Shown here in pieces: positions 1-9,127 of a stretch of 48,442 bases of DNA. Under the pieces are notes generated by a model, which saw only the letters and a list, made by a program, of their open reading frames with translations, was not told where the DNA came from and did not search any database. The position numbers and the translations under genes are program-made. Position 1 is the stretch's first letter. Each line of letters starts with the position of its first letter. The stretch is from Aquitalea magnusonii (lineage in GTDB: Bacteria > Pseudomonadota > Gammaproteobacteria > Burkholderiales > Chromobacteriaceae), in NCBI RefSeq assembly GCF_003202035.1, contig NZ_QJKC01000023.1:1-48442 (forward strand), written 5' to 3'.

Positions 1-261
1 GTATACGTGCTGAGCAAGGACGAAGGCGGCCGTCACACCCCGTTCTTCGCTAACTACCGTCCGCAGTTCTACTTCCGTACTACCGACGTGACTGGCGCAG
101 TAAGCCTGTCTGAAGGCGTGGAAATGGTAATGCCGGGTGACAACGTGGAAATCACCGTAGAACTGATCGCTCCGATCGCTATGGAAGAAGGTCTGCGTTT
201 CGCCATCCGTGAAGGCGGCCGTACTGTTGGCGCCGGCGTTGTTGCCAAAATCATCGCCTAA
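1..261 (+). CDS. tuf: Elongation factor Tu, C-terminal part (5' end outside window)
   Basis: The first 86 codons read the end of EF-Tu, the GTPase that delivers aminoacyl-tRNA to the ribosome. The segment holds beta-barrel domain 3: it includes [26 protein letters not shown] and the usual end [10 protein letters not shown], followed by TAA. The frame is open from base 1, so the GTG at 7 is an internal valine and not a start. The G domain and domain 2 lie outside the window. rpsJ follows after only 14 nt, so tuf and rpsJ are probably co-transcribed as the tail of a str operon. Confidence 0.98.
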   Translation, partial: VYVLSKDEGGRHTPFFANYRPQFYFRTTDVTGAVSLSEGVEMVMPGDNVEITVELIAPIAMEEGLRFAIREGGRTVGAGVVAKIIA

Positions 262-275
262 TCGGAGCAGATAAT

Positions 276-587
276 ATGCAAAGCCAGAAAATCCGCATCC
301 GCCTGAAGGCCTTCGATTACAACCTGATCGATCGTTCCGCCCAGGAAATCGTTGAAACCGCCAAGCGTACCGGCGCAGTTGTGAAGGGCCCGGTTCCGCT
401 GCCGACCAAAATCGAGCGTTTCAACGTGCTGCGTTCCCCGCACGTGAACAAGACTTCCCGCGACCAGCTGGAAATCCGTACTCACCTGCGTCTGATGGAC
501 ATCGTAGATCCGACCGACAAGACTGTTGATGCTCTGATGAAGCTCGACCTGCCGGCCGGTGTGGATGTGGAAATCAAGCTGCAGTAA
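276..587 (+). CDS. rpsJ: 30S ribosomal protein S10
   Basis: This 103-residue protein has the normal family length. It begins [19 protein letters not shown] and carries the family motifs GPVPLPTK and [14 protein letters not shown]10 binds the 3' major domain of 16S rRNA in the 30S head. It is also NusE, the NusB partner in antitermination. A GGAG element lies just upstream of the ATG. It is separated from rplC by 144 nt holding a promoter and a terminator hairpin, so it behaves as the last gene of the tuf transcript as well as the nominal first S10 gene. Confidence 0.99.
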   Translation: MQSQKIRIRLKAFDYNLIDRSAQEIVETAKRTGAVVKGPVPLPTKIERFNVLRSPHVNKTSRDQLEIRTHLRLMDIVDPTDKTVDALMKLDLPAGVDVEIKLQ

Positions 588-620
588 TTGCTGGAAACCT
601 GGTAATTGTGAGCTAAGTGC

Positions 621-650
621 TTGCGATTGCTAAATTTCTTGTGATACATT
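621..650 (+). promoter_or_regulatory. Candidate sigma70 promoter for the S10 genes (rplC onward)
   Basis: TTGCGA (621-626), an 18-nt spacer, and TACATT (645-650) with a TG at 642-643 that makes an extended -10. The predicted start, about 656-657, falls inside the left arm of the hairpin at 652-677. A transcript from this promoter would therefore lack part of that arm. Identified by consensus match only. Confidence 0.6.
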
Positions 651-651
651 A

Positions 652-687
652 GCGGACTCGCAATTTTGCGAGTCCGCTTTTGTTTTT
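652..687 (+). terminator. Intrinsic terminator between rpsJ and rplC
   Basis: A perfect 11-bp stem (652-662 with 667-677), loop ATTT, followed by TTTTGTTTTTG. This is a textbook Rho-independent terminator or attenuator for transcription arriving from tuf-rpsJ. The promoter just upstream would restart transcription for rplC and the following genes. Confidence 0.8.
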
Positions 688-731
688 GTATGCCGGTCAA
701 TCGTAATCGGCGCCTGCAAAAGGAAATAAAC

Positions 732-1376
732 ATGAGTTTAGGTCTTGTCGGTCGCAAAGTCGGCATGACCCGCATTTTTGCTGAAGACGGTGCTTCCGTC
801 CCGGTAACTGTGCTGGACATGTCTGCTAATCGCGTCACGCAAATCAAAACCGCTGAAGTTGATGGCTACTCCGCCGTTCAAGTAACCTTCGGCACCCGTA
901 AGGCAAACCGCGTTAATAAGGCGGCTGCCGGTCACTTTGCCAAGGCTGGCGTTGAGGCAGGTCTGGGTCTGAACGAATTCGTTCTGTCCGCAGAAGCCCT
1001 CTCCTCCCTGAAGCCGGGTGATGCACTGTCCGTTGAAATCTTCACCGTAGGCCAGCTGGTTGATGTAACCGGTACCTCCAAGGGTAAGGGTTTCTCCGGT
1101 GTGATCAAGCGTCACAACTTCTCTTCCAACCGTGCTTCCCATGGTAACTCGCGTTCGCATAACACGCCGGGTTCCATCGGTCAGGCTCAGGATCCGGGTC
1201 GTATTTTCCCGGGTAAGCGCATGGCTGGTCAGTACGGCAACGTCAAGAGCACTGTTCAGTGCCTGGAAGTTGTTCGTGTTGATGCCGAGCGTCAGCTGCT
1301 TCTGGTTAAGGGTGCCGTTCCTGGCGCCAAGAACGGCGACGTAGTCGTTCGTCCTAGCGTGAAGGCAGGTGCGTGA
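732..1376 (+). CDS. rplC: 50S ribosomal protein L3
   Basis: This 214-residue protein starts [21 protein letters not shown]3 is an early 23S rRNA assembly protein whose long loop reaches toward the peptidyl-transferase centre; the loop motif HNTPGSIGQ and [11 protein letters not shown] are present. The reading frame is open back to 666, but the ATG at 732 follows AAAGGAAATAAAC, a good ribosome binding site, and matches the family N-terminus. The stop TGA shares its last base with the rplD ATG, so the two are translationally coupled. Confidence 0.98.
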   Translation: MSLGLVGRKVGMTRIFAEDGASVPVTVLDMSANRVTQIKTAEVDGYSAVQVTFGTRKANRVNKAAAGHFAKAGVEAGLGLNEFVLSAEALSSLKPGDALSVEIFTVGQLVDVTGTSKGKGFSGVIKRHNFSSNRASHGNSRSHNTPGSIGQAQDPGRIFPGKRMAGQYGNVKSTVQCLEVVRVDAERQLLLVKGAVPGAKNGDVVVRPSVKAGA

Positions 1377-1996
1377 TGGAATTGAAAGTAATCAATAGCC
1401 AAGGTCAGGCTGCTGGCAGCCTGCAGGCATCCGAAACTCTGTTCGGTCGCGAATACAACGAAGCCCTGGTTCACCAGGTTGTGACTGCATTCCTGGCGAA
1501 TGCACGCAGCGGTAACCGTGCCCAGCTGACTCGTGCCGAAGTACATCATTCCACCAAGAAGCCTTTCAAGCAGAAGGGCACTGGTAATGCGCGTGCTGGT
1601 ATGACCTCCACGCCGAACCGTCGTGGTGGTGGTCGTGCTTTCCCGAACAGCCCGGACGAGAATTTCTCGCAGAAGGTTAACCGCAAGATGTTCCGCGCTG
1701 GTATGGCAGCCATTCTGTCCCAGCTGGTTCGCGACGAACGTCTGGTCGTGGTTGATTCGCTGTCGGTTGAATCGCCGAAAACCAAGGAATTCGTAGGTGT
1801 GGTTAAGTCCATGGGTCTGGAGCAGGCTCTGTTCATTACCCGTGAACTGGACGAAAACCTCTATCTGTCTTCGCGCAATCTGCCGAACGTGCTGGTGATC
1901 GAAGCACAACAAGCTGACCCGTACAGCCTGCTGCGTTTCAAGAAGATCGTCATCACTCGTGAGGCGGTGCAGCATCTGGAGGAGCAGTGGGCATGA
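1376..1996 (+). CDS. rplD: 50S ribosomal protein L4
   Basis: This 206-residue protein begins [15 protein letters not shown]4 contacts the exit tunnel through an internal loop, seen here as [11 protein letters not shown] followed by [13 protein letters not shown]. In E. coli L4 also represses the S10 operon autogenously. No S10-type leader lies upstream of rpsJ here, so such control cannot be inferred. An in-frame GTG at 1373 is possible, but ATG 1376 gives the family N-terminus and overlaps the rplC stop. The 3' end overlaps rplW by 4 nt (ATGA). Confidence 0.98.
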   Translation: MELKVINSQGQAAGSLQASETLFGREYNEALVHQVVTAFLANARSGNRAQLTRAEVHHSTKKPFKQKGTGNARAGMTSTPNRRGGGRAFPNSPDENFSQKVNRKMFRAGMAAILSQLVRDERLVVVDSLSVESPKTKEFVGVVKSMGLEQALFITRELDENLYLSSRNLPNVLVIEAQQADPYSLLRFKKIVITREAVQHLEEQWA

Positions 1997-2301
1997 ATCA
2001 AGAACGTCTGTTGCAAGTAATTCTGGCCCCGGTTGTTTCCGAAAAGAGCACCATGGTTGCTGAGAAGCATCAGCAAGTTGTATTCCGTGTTGCTACCGAT
2101 GCTACCAAGCCGGAGATCAAGGCTGCGGTTGAAATGCTGTTCAACGTAAAGGTTGAAGGCGTATCCACCGTTAACGTCAAGGGCAAAGTCAAGCGCTTTG
2201 GCCGTACCTTTGGCCGTCGTAAAGACTGGAAAAAGGCTTACGTTAGCCTGGTTCAGGGTCAGGAAATCGATCTGACCGCCACCCCGGCCGCTGCGGAGTA
2301 A
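1993..2301 (+). CDS. rplW: 50S ribosomal protein L23
   Basis: A 102-residue protein, [20 protein letters not shown]23 sits at the tunnel exit and is a docking site for trigger factor and SRP. The conserved start region (APVVSEKST) and the basic loop [20 protein letters not shown] are present. A GTG at 1987 is in frame. ATG 1993 is preferred because it lies in an ATGA overlap with the rplD stop and matches homologues. Confidence 0.98.
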   Translation: MNQERLLQVILAPVVSEKSTMVAEKHQQVVFRVATDATKPEIKAAVEMLFNVKVEGVSTVNVKGKVKRFGRTFGRRKDWKKAYVSLVQGQEIDLTATPAAAE

Positions 2302-2312
2302 GGAGATAGAGC

Positions 2313-3146
2313 ATGCCTATCGTTAAAGTAAAACCGACTTCCGCGGGTCGTCGTGCAGTTGTCAAGGTGGTTCACCCTGATCTGCATAAAGGCGCTCCGC
2401 ACGCCGCTCTGGTAGAGAAAAAATCTTCCACTGCTGGCCGTAACAACAATGGCCGTATCACTACCCGTCACATGGGTGGTGGTCACAAGAAACATTACCG
2501 TCTGATCGACTTCCGTCGCAACAAGGATGGCATCCCGGCAAAAGTGGAACGCATCGAATACGATCCGAACCGCACTGCCCACATTGCTCTCCTGTGCTAC
2601 GCCGATGGCGAACGCCGCTACATCATCGCTCCGCGCGGTGTGAAGCCGGGTGCTGTTCTGCTGTCCGGTGCCGAGGCTCCGATCAAGGCTGGTAACACTC
2701 TGCCGATCCGTAACATCCCGGTGGGTACCACTATCCACTGCGTTGAGCTGCAACCTGGCAAGGGCGCCCAGATGGTTCGTTCCGCTGGTGGTTCCGCCAT
2801 GCTGCTGGCTCGCGAAGGCGTTTACGCTCAGCTGCGTCTGCGTTCCGGCGAAATCCGCCTGGTGCATGTCGATTGCCGTGCGACTGTTGGCGAAGTGAGC
2901 AACGAAGAGCATTCCCTGCGCAAGCTGGGTAAGGCTGGTGCCAGTCGCTGGCGTGGTATTCGTCCGACCGTTCGCGGTACGGCGATGAACCCGGTTGATC
3001 ACCCGCATGGTGGTGGTGAAGGCCGTACTGGTGAAGGCCGTGTGCCGGTTAGCCCATGGGGCACTCCGACCAAGGGCTTCCGTACCCGTCGCAACAAGCG
3101 TACCGACAATATGATCGTACGCCGTCGCTATTCTACTAAAGGGTAA
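2313..3146 (+). CDS. rplB: 50S ribosomal protein L2
   Basis: A 277-residue protein, typical length. L2 binds 23S rRNA near the peptidyl-transferase centre and supports subunit association. The highly conserved stretch [14 protein letters not shown] with its catalytic-centre-adjacent histidine is intact, as are [18 protein letters not shown] near residue 45 and the basic C-terminus. AGGAG precedes the ATG by 6 nt. Spacing of 11 nt to rplW and 6 nt to rpsS fits one operon. Confidence 0.99.
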   Translation: MPIVKVKPTSAGRRAVVKVVHPDLHKGAPHAALVEKKSSTAGRNNNGRITTRHMGGGHKKHYRLIDFRRNKDGIPAKVERIEYDPNRTAHIALLCYADGERRYIIAPRGVKPGAVLLSGAEAPIKAGNTLPIRNIPVGTTIHCVELQPGKGAQMVRSAGGSAMLLAREGVYAQLRLRSGEIRLVHVDCRATVGEVSNEEHSLRKLGKAGASRWRGIRPTVRGTAMNPVDHPHGGGEGRTGEGRVPVSPWGTPTKGFRTRRNKRTDNMIVRRRYSTKG

Positions 3147-3152
3147 TTGACA

Positions 3153-3431
3153 ATGGCACGTTCGCAGAAAAAAGGCCCGTTCGTTGATCTGCACCTTCTG
3201 AAGAAGGTCGACGCGGCGCGTGCAACCAGTGACAAACGTCCGATCAAAACCTGGTCGCGTCGTTCGACCGTCCTGCCGGACTTCATTGGTTTGACCATCG
3301 CGGTTCACAACGGTCGCACCCATGTGCCTGTTTATGTTTCCGAAAACATGGTCGGTCATAAACTGGGCGAATTCTCGCTGACTCGTACCTTCAAAGGCCA
3401 CGCGGCCGATAAGAAGGCGAAGAAGAGATAA
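3153..3431 (+). CDS. rpsS: 30S ribosomal protein S19
   Basis: This 92-residue protein matches the family length exactly: [20 protein letters not shown]19 forms a complex with S13 in the 30S head near the A site. The motifs [27 protein letters not shown] and GHKLGEF are present. A TTG at 3147 is in frame, but ATG 3153 gives the conserved N-terminus. Confidence 0.98.
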   Translation: MARSQKKGPFVDLHLLKKVDAARATSDKRPIKTWSRRSTVLPDFIGLTIAVHNGRTHVPVYVSENMVGHKLGEFSLTRTFKGHAADKKAKKR

Positions 3432-3440
3432 GGTGAAGCG

Positions 3441-3770
3441 ATGAGAGTATCTGCAAATCTGAAAAGCGTCCGCCTGTCGGCACAAAAGTGCCGCCTGGTG
3501 GCCGATCTGATCCGCGGTCAATCCGTTGGTCAGGCTTTGAATATCCTGGCCTTCTCCCCGAAGAAGGGCGCGGTTATTGTGAAGAAAGTGCTGGAATCTG
3601 CCATCGCTAACGCCGAGCACAACGAAGGCGCTGACATCGACACCCTGCGTGTCACCAGCATCTTTGTTGACAAAGGCGCTAGTCTGAAGCGTTTCACTGC
3701 CCGTGCTAAGGGTCGTGGCAATCGCATCGAAAAGCAGACCTGCCACATCTCGTTGACCGTTGGCAATTAA
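3441..3770 (+). CDS. rplV: 50S ribosomal protein L22
   Basis: A 109-residue protein, [22 protein letters not shown]22 binds 23S rRNA and its beta-hairpin lines the exit tunnel, where macrolide-resistance changes occur; the hairpin region [21 protein letters not shown] is normal. Seven nucleotides after rpsS lies the ATG, preceded by AAGGTGA. Confidence 0.98.
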   Translation: MRVSANLKSVRLSAQKCRLVADLIRGQSVGQALNILAFSPKKGAVIVKKVLESAIANAEHNEGADIDTLRVTSIFVDKGASLKRFTARAKGRGNRIEKQTCHISLTVGN

Positions 3771-3780
3771 GGGGTAAGAA

Positions 3781-4482
3781 ATGGGTCAGAAGATTCATCC
3801 GACGGGATTCCGTCTTGCCGTTAACAAAAACTGGTCTTCCAAGTGGTTCGCCAATTCGAAGAATTTCCCGGAAATGCTGATGCAAGACCTGGAAGTTCGC
3901 GAATACCTGAAGAAGCGCCTGGGTCATGCGGCTGTTGGTCGTGTCACCATCGAGCGTCCGGCCAAGTCGGCACGCATTACCATTCACAGCGCCCGTCCGG
4001 GTGTGGTGATCGGTAAAAAAGGTGAGGACATCGAAGTTCTGAAGCGCGAACTGCAAGCTCGTCTGGGCGTGCCGGTTCACGTGAATATCGAAGAAGTTCG
4101 CAAGCCGGAACTGGACGCGCAAATCATCGCCGACGGTATCGCTTCGCAGCTGGAAAAGCGTGTGATGTTCCGTCGCGCCATGAAGCGTTCCATGCAGAAC
4201 GCCATGCGCATGGGCGCCCAGGGCATCAAGATCATGTCCTCCGGCCGTCTGAACGGTATCGATATCGCTCGTAGCGAATGGTATCGCGAAGGCCGCGTGC
4301 CGCTGCATACCCTGCGTGCCGATGTTGACTACGCTACCTCTGAAGCCAAGACCACCTACGGTATCATCGGCATCAAGGTATGGGTTTACAAAGGTGAGCT
4401 GAAGCCGGGTCAAGTAGCGCCGGCTCCGGTTGCGACCGAGAAGAAAACGAGAAAGGGCCCACGCAATGCTGCAGCCAACTAG
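3781..4482 (+). CDS. rpsC: 30S ribosomal protein S3
   Basis: A 233-residue protein, [19 protein letters not shown]3 forms part of the mRNA entry channel. It has the KH-type RNA-binding domain ([17 protein letters not shown]) and the C-terminal domain ([24 protein letters not shown]). The 3' end overlaps the start of rplP by 17 nt, which suggests translational coupling. Confidence 0.99.
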   Translation: MGQKIHPTGFRLAVNKNWSSKWFANSKNFPEMLMQDLEVREYLKKRLGHAAVGRVTIERPAKSARITIHSARPGVVIGKKGEDIEVLKRELQARLGVPVHVNIEEVRKPELDAQIIADGIASQLEKRVMFRRAMKRSMQNAMRMGAQGIKIMSSGRLNGIDIARSEWYREGRVPLHTLRADVDYATSEAKTTYGIIGIKVWVYKGELKPGQVAPAPVATEKKTRKGPRNAAAN

Positions 4483-4882
4483 ACTCAAGTACCGTAAACA
4501 GCATAAAGGCCGCAACACTGGTATCGCTACCCGTGGCAACAAGGTGAGCTTTGGTGATTTCGGTTTGAAGGCTGTTGGTCGTGGTCGTCTGACTGCACGT
4601 CAGATCGAAGCGGCCCGTCGTGCCATGACTCGTCACATCAAGCGTGGCGGTCGTATCTGGATCCGTATTTTCCCGGACAAGCCGATCACTTCCAAGCCTG
4701 CTGAAGTCCGTATGGGTGGGGGTAAGGGTTCTCCGGAATACTACGTGGCCGAAATCCAGCCTGGCAAGATGCTGTACGAAATGGACGGTGTTAACGAGGA
4801 ACTCGCTCGTGAAGCTTTCCGTCTGGCCGCAGCCAAGTTGCCGATCGCCACTGTGTTTGTAACTAGACAGGTAGGTCAGTAA
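4466..4882 (+). CDS. rplP: 50S ribosomal protein L16
   Basis: A 138-residue protein that begins [18 protein letters not shown]16 helps organise the A-site architecture of the large subunit; [17 protein letters not shown] is the conserved loop near the tRNA. The frame is open to 4430, but ATG 4466 is preceded by AAAGGG and matches the family. It lies 17 nt inside rpsC, and its stop overlaps the rpmC ATG by one base. Confidence 0.98.
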   Translation: MLQPTRLKYRKQHKGRNTGIATRGNKVSFGDFGLKAVGRGRLTARQIEAARRAMTRHIKRGGRIWIRIFPDKPITSKPAEVRMGGGKGSPEYYVAEIQPGKMLYEMDGVNEELAREAFRLAAAKLPIATVFVTRQVGQ

Positions 4883-5070
4883 TGAAAGCGTCCGAACTGA
4901 AAGCCAAAACTGTTGACGAGCTGAAAGTGGAACTGCTGAGCCTCCTGAAGGCCCAGTTTGCCCTGCGCATGCAGCACGCTACTCAGCAACTCGCCAAGAC
5001 CTCTGAACTGAAGAAAGTACGTCGCGATATCGCTCGTGTACGTACCGTTCTGAAAGAAAAGGCAGTTTAA
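4882..5070 (+). CDS. rpmC: 50S ribosomal protein L29
   Basis: This 62-residue helical-hairpin protein reads [19 protein letters not shown] and ends in the basic [11 protein letters not shown] segment. L29 sits next to L23 at the tunnel exit. Its ATG shares a base with the rplP stop, and rpsQ starts one base after its own stop, so all three are tightly coupled. Confidence 0.97.
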   Translation: MKASELKAKTVDELKVELLSLLKAQFALRMQHATQQLAKTSELKKVRRDIARVRTVLKEKAV

Positions 5071-5071
5071 G

Positions 5072-5335
5072 ATGAGCGAAACCAAAGTTGTACGTACGCT
5101 GACCGGCACTGTCGTCAGCGACAAGATGGATAAGACTGTAACCGTTCTGGTCGAGCGCAAGGTTAAGCACCCGATCTACGGCAAGATTATCCGTCGTTCC
5201 AAGAAGTTCCACGCACACGACGAGAACAACGAGTTCAAGGCCGGTGACATCGTAGTAATCAGCGAGTCCCGTCCCCTCTCGAAGACCAAGTCGTGGGTGG
5301 TAACTGCCCTGGTCGAGAAATCTCGCCAGGTATAA
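5072..5335 (+). CDS. rpsQ: 30S ribosomal protein S17
   Basis: An 87-residue OB-fold protein that binds 16S rRNA helices 7 and 11 as an early assembly factor. Conserved segments [32 protein letters not shown] and [11 protein letters not shown] are present. It is the last gene of the S10 group. A 204-nt gap with a strong promoter and hairpins follows, as at the S10/spc boundary in E. coli. Confidence 0.98.
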   Translation: MSETKVVRTLTGTVVSDKMDKTVTVLVERKVKHPIYGKIIRRSKKFHAHDENNEFKAGDIVVISESRPLSKTKSWVVTALVEKSRQV

Positions 5336-5338
5336 GAC

Positions 5339-5367
5339 TTGCAAGGGACGAAAGTCCCTTGTATAAT
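5339..5367 (+). promoter_or_regulatory. Strong sigma70-type promoter of the spc genes (Pspc)
   Basis: TTGCAA (5339-5344), a 17-nt spacer and a perfect TATAAT (5362-5367). It lies 3 nt after the rpsQ stop and 172 nt before rplN, where the spc promoter sits in E. coli. The spacer is almost entirely a perfect hairpin (next entry). Confidence 0.8.
5342..5361 (+). other. Perfect GNRA-type hairpin inside the spc promoter spacer
   Basis: An 8-bp perfect stem (5342-5349 with 5354-5361) closes a GAAA tetraloop. It occupies the -35/-10 spacer. In RNA read through from rpsQ it would fold immediately after the rpsQ stop, but it is followed by TATAATGG rather than a T run. It is therefore not a canonical intrinsic terminator; a role in 3'-end processing or RNA stability is possible. 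Confidence 0.65.
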
Positions 5368-5373
5368 GGCCAT

Positions 5374-5539
5374 CTTCTTATCCGTGTCGGATAGGAATTC
5401 CGCCCTTACGGGGTCCAAAACTGGCCGTTTGACACGCCACAGTCTTGCTGTGGCGTTTCGTCTGTTTGGTCTTGCTCTTATGCGAGAAACCGGCAGGTGA
5501 AAGTGACGGATAAAGTTGGATTAGAAAGGTAATCATCAA
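5374..5539 (+). other. Structured 5' leader of the spc transcript
   Basis: About 165 nt between the predicted start and the rplN ATG, with no open frame of note. Two perfect hairpins are visible: 5379-5393 (6 bp, loop TGT) and 5434-5456 (9 bp, loop TCTTG). The second is followed by a T-rich but interrupted stretch, so weak attenuation is conceivable. A GAAAGG site precedes rplN. No known riboswitch class is recognised. Confidence 0.5.
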
Positions 5540-5908
5540 ATGATCCAAATGCAGACCATGCTTGAGGTCGCTGACAATACTGGTGCGCGTCACGTTATGT
5601 GCATCAAGGTATTGGGCGGTTCCAAGCGTCGCTATGCAAGCGTTGGCGACATCATCAAGGTGAGCATCAAGGATGCTGCTCCGCGCGGTCGCGTCAAAAA
5701 AGGCGACGTGTACAACGCAGTAGTAGTACGCACCGCCAAGGGCGTGCGTCGTCCGGACGGCTCGTTGATCAAGTTTGATAGCAACGCTGCCGTTCTGCTC
5801 AACAACAAGCTTGAGCCGATTGGCACTCGTATCTTCGGACCCGTGACGCGTGAACTGCGTACCGAGCGTTTCATGAAGATCGTGTCGCTTGCTCCTGAAG
5901 TGCTGTAA
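5540..5908 (+). CDS. rplN: 50S ribosomal protein L14
   Basis: A 122-residue protein of exact family length, [22 protein letters not shown]14 lies at the subunit interface (bridges B5/B8) and is the docking site of the silencing factor RsfS. Conserved [16 protein letters not shown] and [13 protein letters not shown] are intact. First gene of the spc transcript; AAGGAG near its 3' end serves rplX. Confidence 0.99.
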   Translation: MIQMQTMLEVADNTGARHVMCIKVLGGSKRRYASVGDIIKVSIKDAAPRGRVKKGDVYNAVVVRTAKGVRRPDGSLIKFDSNAAVLLNNKLEPIGTRIFGPVTRELRTERFMKIVSLAPEVL

Positions 5909-5917
5909 GGAGGTCGC

Positions 5918-6232
5918 ATGCGCAAAATTCGTAAAGGTGATGAAGTCGTAGTAATCACCGGTAAAGACAAGGGTAAACGCGGCACCGTACTGCGTGTTCT
6001 GGAAGAGAAGCTGGTTGTTGAAGGCGTGAACATCGCCAAGAAGCACCAGAAGCCGAATCCGGTACGTGGTGTTGCTGGTGGTATCGTCGAAAAGATCATG
6101 CCTGTTGACGCTTCCAATGTCGCTATTTTCAATCCGGCTAGCCAGAAGGCTGACCGCGTGGGCTTCAAGACTCTTGAAGACGGCCGCAAGGTACGCGTGT
6201 TCAAGTCCAACGGCGAAGTTATCGGCGCGTAA
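5918..6232 (+). CDS. rplX: 50S ribosomal protein L24
   Basis: A 104-residue KOW-domain protein: [20 protein letters not shown], with the KOW signature and then [16 protein letters not shown]24 initiates 50S assembly by binding the 5' end of 23S rRNA. A strong AAGGAGG site precedes the ATG. Confidence 0.98.
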   Translation: MRKIRKGDEVVVITGKDKGKRGTVLRVLEEKLVVEGVNIAKKHQKPNPVRGVAGGIVEKIMPVDASNVAIFNPASQKADRVGFKTLEDGRKVRVFKSNGEVIGA

Positions 6233-6244
6233 GGAAAAGCAAAC

Positions 6245-6784
6245 ATGGCACGTTTCTACGATTTCTACAAAGACAGCGTAGTGCCGGAACTGATGAAACA
6301 GTTCGGCTACAAGTCGATCATGGAAGTTCCGCGCATCGAGAAGATCACCGTCAACATGGGTGTTGGTGAAGCTGTTGCCGATAAAAAGGTAATGGAATTC
6401 GCCGTGGGCGATATGGAAAAGATCGCCGGCCAGAAGCCGGTTGTCACCACCGCTCGCAAATCCATCGCTGGCTTCAAGATTCGCGATGACTATCCGGTCG
6501 GCTGCAAGGTAACCCTGCGCCGTGAACGCATGTACGAATTCCTGGACCGTCTGGTGACCATCGCGTTGCCGCGTGTCCGTGACTTCCGTGGTGTTTCCGC
6601 CAAGTCTTTCGACGGCCGCGGCAACTACAACATGGGCGTCAAGGAACAGATCATCTTCCCGGAAATCGAGTACGACAAGATCGATGCTCTGCGTGGTATG
6701 AACATTACTGTTACCACTACGGCGAAGACTGACGAAGAGGCCCGCGCTCTGCTGGCTGCGTTCAAGTTCCCGTTCAAGGGTTAA
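6245..6784 (+). CDS. rplE: 50S ribosomal protein L5
   Basis: A 179-residue protein, [21 protein letters not shown]5 carries 5S rRNA into the central protuberance with L18. Motifs [37 protein letters not shown] and the C-terminal [16 protein letters not shown] are present. In E. coli the S8 repressor site lies at the L5 start; I did not identify an equivalent structure here. Confidence 0.99.
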   Translation: MARFYDFYKDSVVPELMKQFGYKSIMEVPRIEKITVNMGVGEAVADKKVMEFAVGDMEKIAGQKPVVTTARKSIAGFKIRDDYPVGCKVTLRRERMYEFLDRLVTIALPRVRDFRGVSAKSFDGRGNYNMGVKEQIIFPEIEYDKIDALRGMNITVTTTAKTDEEARALLAAFKFPFKG

Positions 6785-6788
6785 GCAC

Positions 6789-7094
6789 ATGGCAAAACTT
6801 GCACTGATCAAGCGTGAAGAAAAGCGCGTTAAGGTGGCTGAAAAATTTGCCGCTAAGCGCGAAGCCCTCATCGCTACCATCAACAATCAAAGCCTCTCGG
6901 AAGAAGAACGCTTTGCCGCTCGCCTGCAACTGCAGCAGCTGCCGCGCAATGCTTCCCCGGTTCGCCAGCGTCGTCGCTGTGCCATCACCGGTCGTCCGCG
7001 TGGCGTGTTCCGTAAATTCGGTCTGGGTCGTAACAAACTCCGTGAAATCGCCATGAAGGGCGAAATTCCGGGTGTTGTTAAGGCCAGCTGGTAA
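6789..7094 (+). CDS. rpsN: 30S ribosomal protein S14 (zinc-free type)
   Basis: A 101-residue S14 of the long form without the CxxC zinc ribbon: a long charged N-terminus followed by [19 protein letters not shown] and the conserved end [12 protein letters not shown]14 stabilises the 30S head with S19. It sits 4 nt after rplE. The long zinc-free form is the usual one in beta- and gammaproteobacteria. Confidence 0.98.
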   Translation: MAKLALIKREEKRVKVAEKFAAKREALIATINNQSLSEEERFAARLQLQQLPRNASPVRQRRRCAITGRPRGVFRKFGLGRNKLREIAMKGEIPGVVKASW

Positions 7095-7108
7095 TAGGAG
7101 AACCATAA

Positions 7109-7504
7109 ATGAGCATGCACGATCCTATTTCCGATATGTTGACCCGCATCCGTAACGGCCAAATGGCTTCCAAGGTGGCTGTTGCAATGCCGTCTTCCAA
7201 GCTGAAAATTGCGCTGGCACAGGTGCTGAAAGAAGAAGGCTACATTGAAGATTTCGCCGTTGCCGGCGAAGCCAAGAAGCCTGTTCTTGATATCCAGCTC
7301 AAGTACTACGCTGGCCGTCCGGTGATCGAGCGCATTGACCGCGTTTCGCGTCCTGGCCTGCGCGTATACAAGGGCTCCACCGAAATCCCGAAGGTGATGA
7401 ATGGTCTGGGCGTAGCGATTCTGTCTACCTCCAAGGGCATCATGACCGATCGCAAAGCACGCGCTGCCGGTATCGGCGGTGAGCTGCTGTGCGTAGTGGC
7501 ATAA
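7109..7504 (+). CDS. rpsH: 30S ribosomal protein S8
   Basis: A 131-residue protein, [20 protein letters not shown]8 binds the central domain of 16S rRNA and in E. coli is the translational repressor of spc genes. The C-terminal RNA-binding motif [20 protein letters not shown] is intact. The first ATG is chosen because the MSM start matches homologues and an AGGAG lies upstream; an internal ATG is two codons later. Confidence 0.98.
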   Translation: MSMHDPISDMLTRIRNGQMASKVAVAMPSSKLKIALAQVLKEEGYIEDFAVAGEAKKPVLDIQLKYYAGRPVIERIDRVSRPGLRVYKGSTEIPKVMNGLGVAILSTSKGIMTDRKARAAGIGGELLCVVA

Positions 7505-7513
7505 GGGGGTCAA

Positions 7514-8047
7514 ATGTCTCGCGTAGCTAAGAATCCCGTAGCCATTCCGGCTGGCGTCGAAGTGAAATTCGGTGCTGCAGAAGTGACCGTAAAGGGTGCC
7601 CTGGGCTCCCTGAGCGCCGCTCTGTGCAATGACGTTGAAATCAAGTTCGACAACAACGAACTGACTTTCGCGGCTAAAAACGACAGCAAGTTCGCACGTG
7701 CCATGTCCGGTACCCTGCGTGCTCTGCTGAACAATATGGTTATCGGTGTCTCCAAGGGCTTCGAAAAGAAGCTGCAGCTGGTAGGCGTGGGCTATCGTGC
7801 CCAGGCTCAAGGCGACATCCTGAACCTGTCTCTGGGTTTCTCTCACCCGGTAGCTCACCAGATGCCTGCTGGCATCAAGGCTGAGACTCCGACTCAGACC
7901 GAGATCCTGATCAAGGGTGCTGACAAGCAACTCGTTGGCCAGATCGCTGCCGAAATCCGCGCATACCGTTCCCCGGAACCCTACAAGGGCAAGGGCGTTC
8001 GTTACGCTGATGAGGTTGTGGTTCTGAAAGAAACCAAGAAGAAGTAA
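7514..8047 (+). CDS. rplF: 50S ribosomal protein L6
   Basis: A 177-residue protein with the two tandem L6 domains: [17 protein letters not shown] at the start and the second-domain signature [14 protein letters not shown] near the C-terminus. L6 lies near the GTPase-associated region of the large subunit. AGGGGGT precedes the ATG, 9 nt after rpsH. Confidence 0.99.
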   Translation: MSRVAKNPVAIPAGVEVKFGAAEVTVKGALGSLSAALCNDVEIKFDNNELTFAAKNDSKFARAMSGTLRALLNNMVIGVSKGFEKKLQLVGVGYRAQAQGDILNLSLGFSHPVAHQMPAGIKAETPTQTEILIKGADKQLVGQIAAEIRAYRSPEPYKGKGVRYADEVVVLKETKKK

Positions 8048-8060
8048 CTGAGGCACTGAC

Positions 8061-8414
8061 ATGGACAAGAAACAAGCTCGACTCCGCCGTGCACGTAAAA
8101 CCCGTGCTCGGATTGCGGAGCTCAAGATGGTGCGTCTCACTGTTTACCGCACCAACAGCCACATTTATGCCCAGATCATTGATGAAACTGGCAGCAAGGT
8201 ACTGGCAAGCGCTTCCACTCTGGAAGCCGAAGTACGCGCTGATGTTTCCAATGGTGGCAATGTGGCCGCTGCAGCCGTAGTCGGTAAGCGCATCGCTGAA
8301 AAAGCCAAGGCAGCCGGTATTTCGACCGTGGCATTTGACCGTTCCGGTTTCAAATACCATGGCCGTATGAAGGCTGTGGCAGACGCAGCCCGTGAACACG
8401 GTCTCGTATTCTAA
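8061..8414 (+). CDS. rplR: 50S ribosomal protein L18
   Basis: A 117-residue 5S rRNA-binding protein: [34 protein letters not shown], and a conserved end [20 protein letters not shown]. Works with L5 and L25-type proteins in the central protuberance. Normal length and position. Confidence 0.98.
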   Translation: MDKKQARLRRARKTRARIAELKMVRLTVYRTNSHIYAQIIDETGSKVLASASTLEAEVRADVSNGGNVAAAAVVGKRIAEKAKAAGISTVAFDRSGFKYHGRMKAVADAAREHGLVF

Positions 8415-8427
8415 TTCGGAGTGAAGA

Positions 8428-8946
8428 ATGGCTAAGCACGAAATGGAAGATCGTGGCGACGGTCTGGTCGAGAAGATGATCAGCGTCAACCGCGTCACCA
8501 AAGTGGTTAAGGGCGGCCGTATCATGGCTTTCTCCGCCTTGACCGTCGTTGGTGATGGCGATGGCGGCATCGGTATGGGCAAAGGTCGTTCCAAGGAAGT
8601 TCCGGTTGCCGTACAAAAGGCAATGGAACAGGCCCGCCGCAATCTGGTAAAAATCCCGCTGCGCAACGGTACCCTGCACCACACCGTATCGGGTAAGCAC
8701 GGTGCTACTACCGTCTTTATCCAGCCGGCTAAGGAAGGTACTGGCGTTAAGGCCGGTGGCCCGATGCGTGCAATTTTTGACGCAATGGGTATTCACAATG
8801 TTTCGGCCAAGATTCATGGTTCCACCAACCCGTACAACGTGGTTCGTGCAACTCTGGACGGCCTGAGCAAGATTAGCACCGCCTCTCAGGTTGCCGCCAA
8901 GCGCGGTCTGACCGTAGACGAGATCCTGGGGGTTAATCATGAGTAA
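8428..8946 (+). CDS. rpsE: 30S ribosomal protein S5
   Basis: A 172-residue protein with the double-stranded-RNA-like S5 domain ([20 protein letters not shown]) and the C-terminal domain ([16 protein letters not shown]). S5 lines the mRNA entry channel and affects fidelity; the spectinomycin-loop region around [11 protein letters not shown] is wild-type-like. Its last codons overlap the rpmD start by 8 nt. Confidence 0.99.
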   Translation: MAKHEMEDRGDGLVEKMISVNRVTKVVKGGRIMAFSALTVVGDGDGGIGMGKGRSKEVPVAVQKAMEQARRNLVKIPLRNGTLHHTVSGKHGATTVFIQPAKEGTGVKAGGPMRAIFDAMGIHNVSAKIHGSTNPYNVVRATLDGLSKISTASQVAAKRGLTVDEILGVNHE

Positions 8947-9124
8947 CGCCAACACTGTTAAGGTAACTCTGGTAAAGAGCCTGATCGGTCGTCTGGAATC
9001 CCACAAGGCTTGCGCCCGTGGCCTGGGTCTGAAAAAGATCCGCCAGACTGTGGAAGTGCTCGATACCCCTGAAAACCGTGGCATGATCAACAAGATCAGC
9101 TACTTGCTCAAATTCGAGGGCTAA
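8939..9124 (+). CDS. rpmD: 50S ribosomal protein L30
   Basis: A 61-residue protein, [20 protein letters not shown], with the family signature [20 protein letters not shown]30 binds 23S rRNA on the solvent side. It starts inside the rpsE 3' end (8-nt overlap) and rplO follows after 3 nt. Confidence 0.97.
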   Translation: MSNANTVKVTLVKSLIGRLESHKACARGLGLKKIRQTVEVLDTPENRGMINKISYLLKFEG

Positions 9125-9127
9125 GAG

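Noticed and set aside
2259-3746. 495-codon minus-strand open frame across rplB-rplV
   Set aside because: It is the mirror of several well-supported ribosomal genes; the translation shows no family and the opposite strand explains all of it. The same holds for the frames at 5378-6886 and 6887-8140.
5342-5361. Hairpin as S10 operon intrinsic terminator
   Set aside because: No T-tract follows; the bases after it are the TATAAT of the spc promoter.
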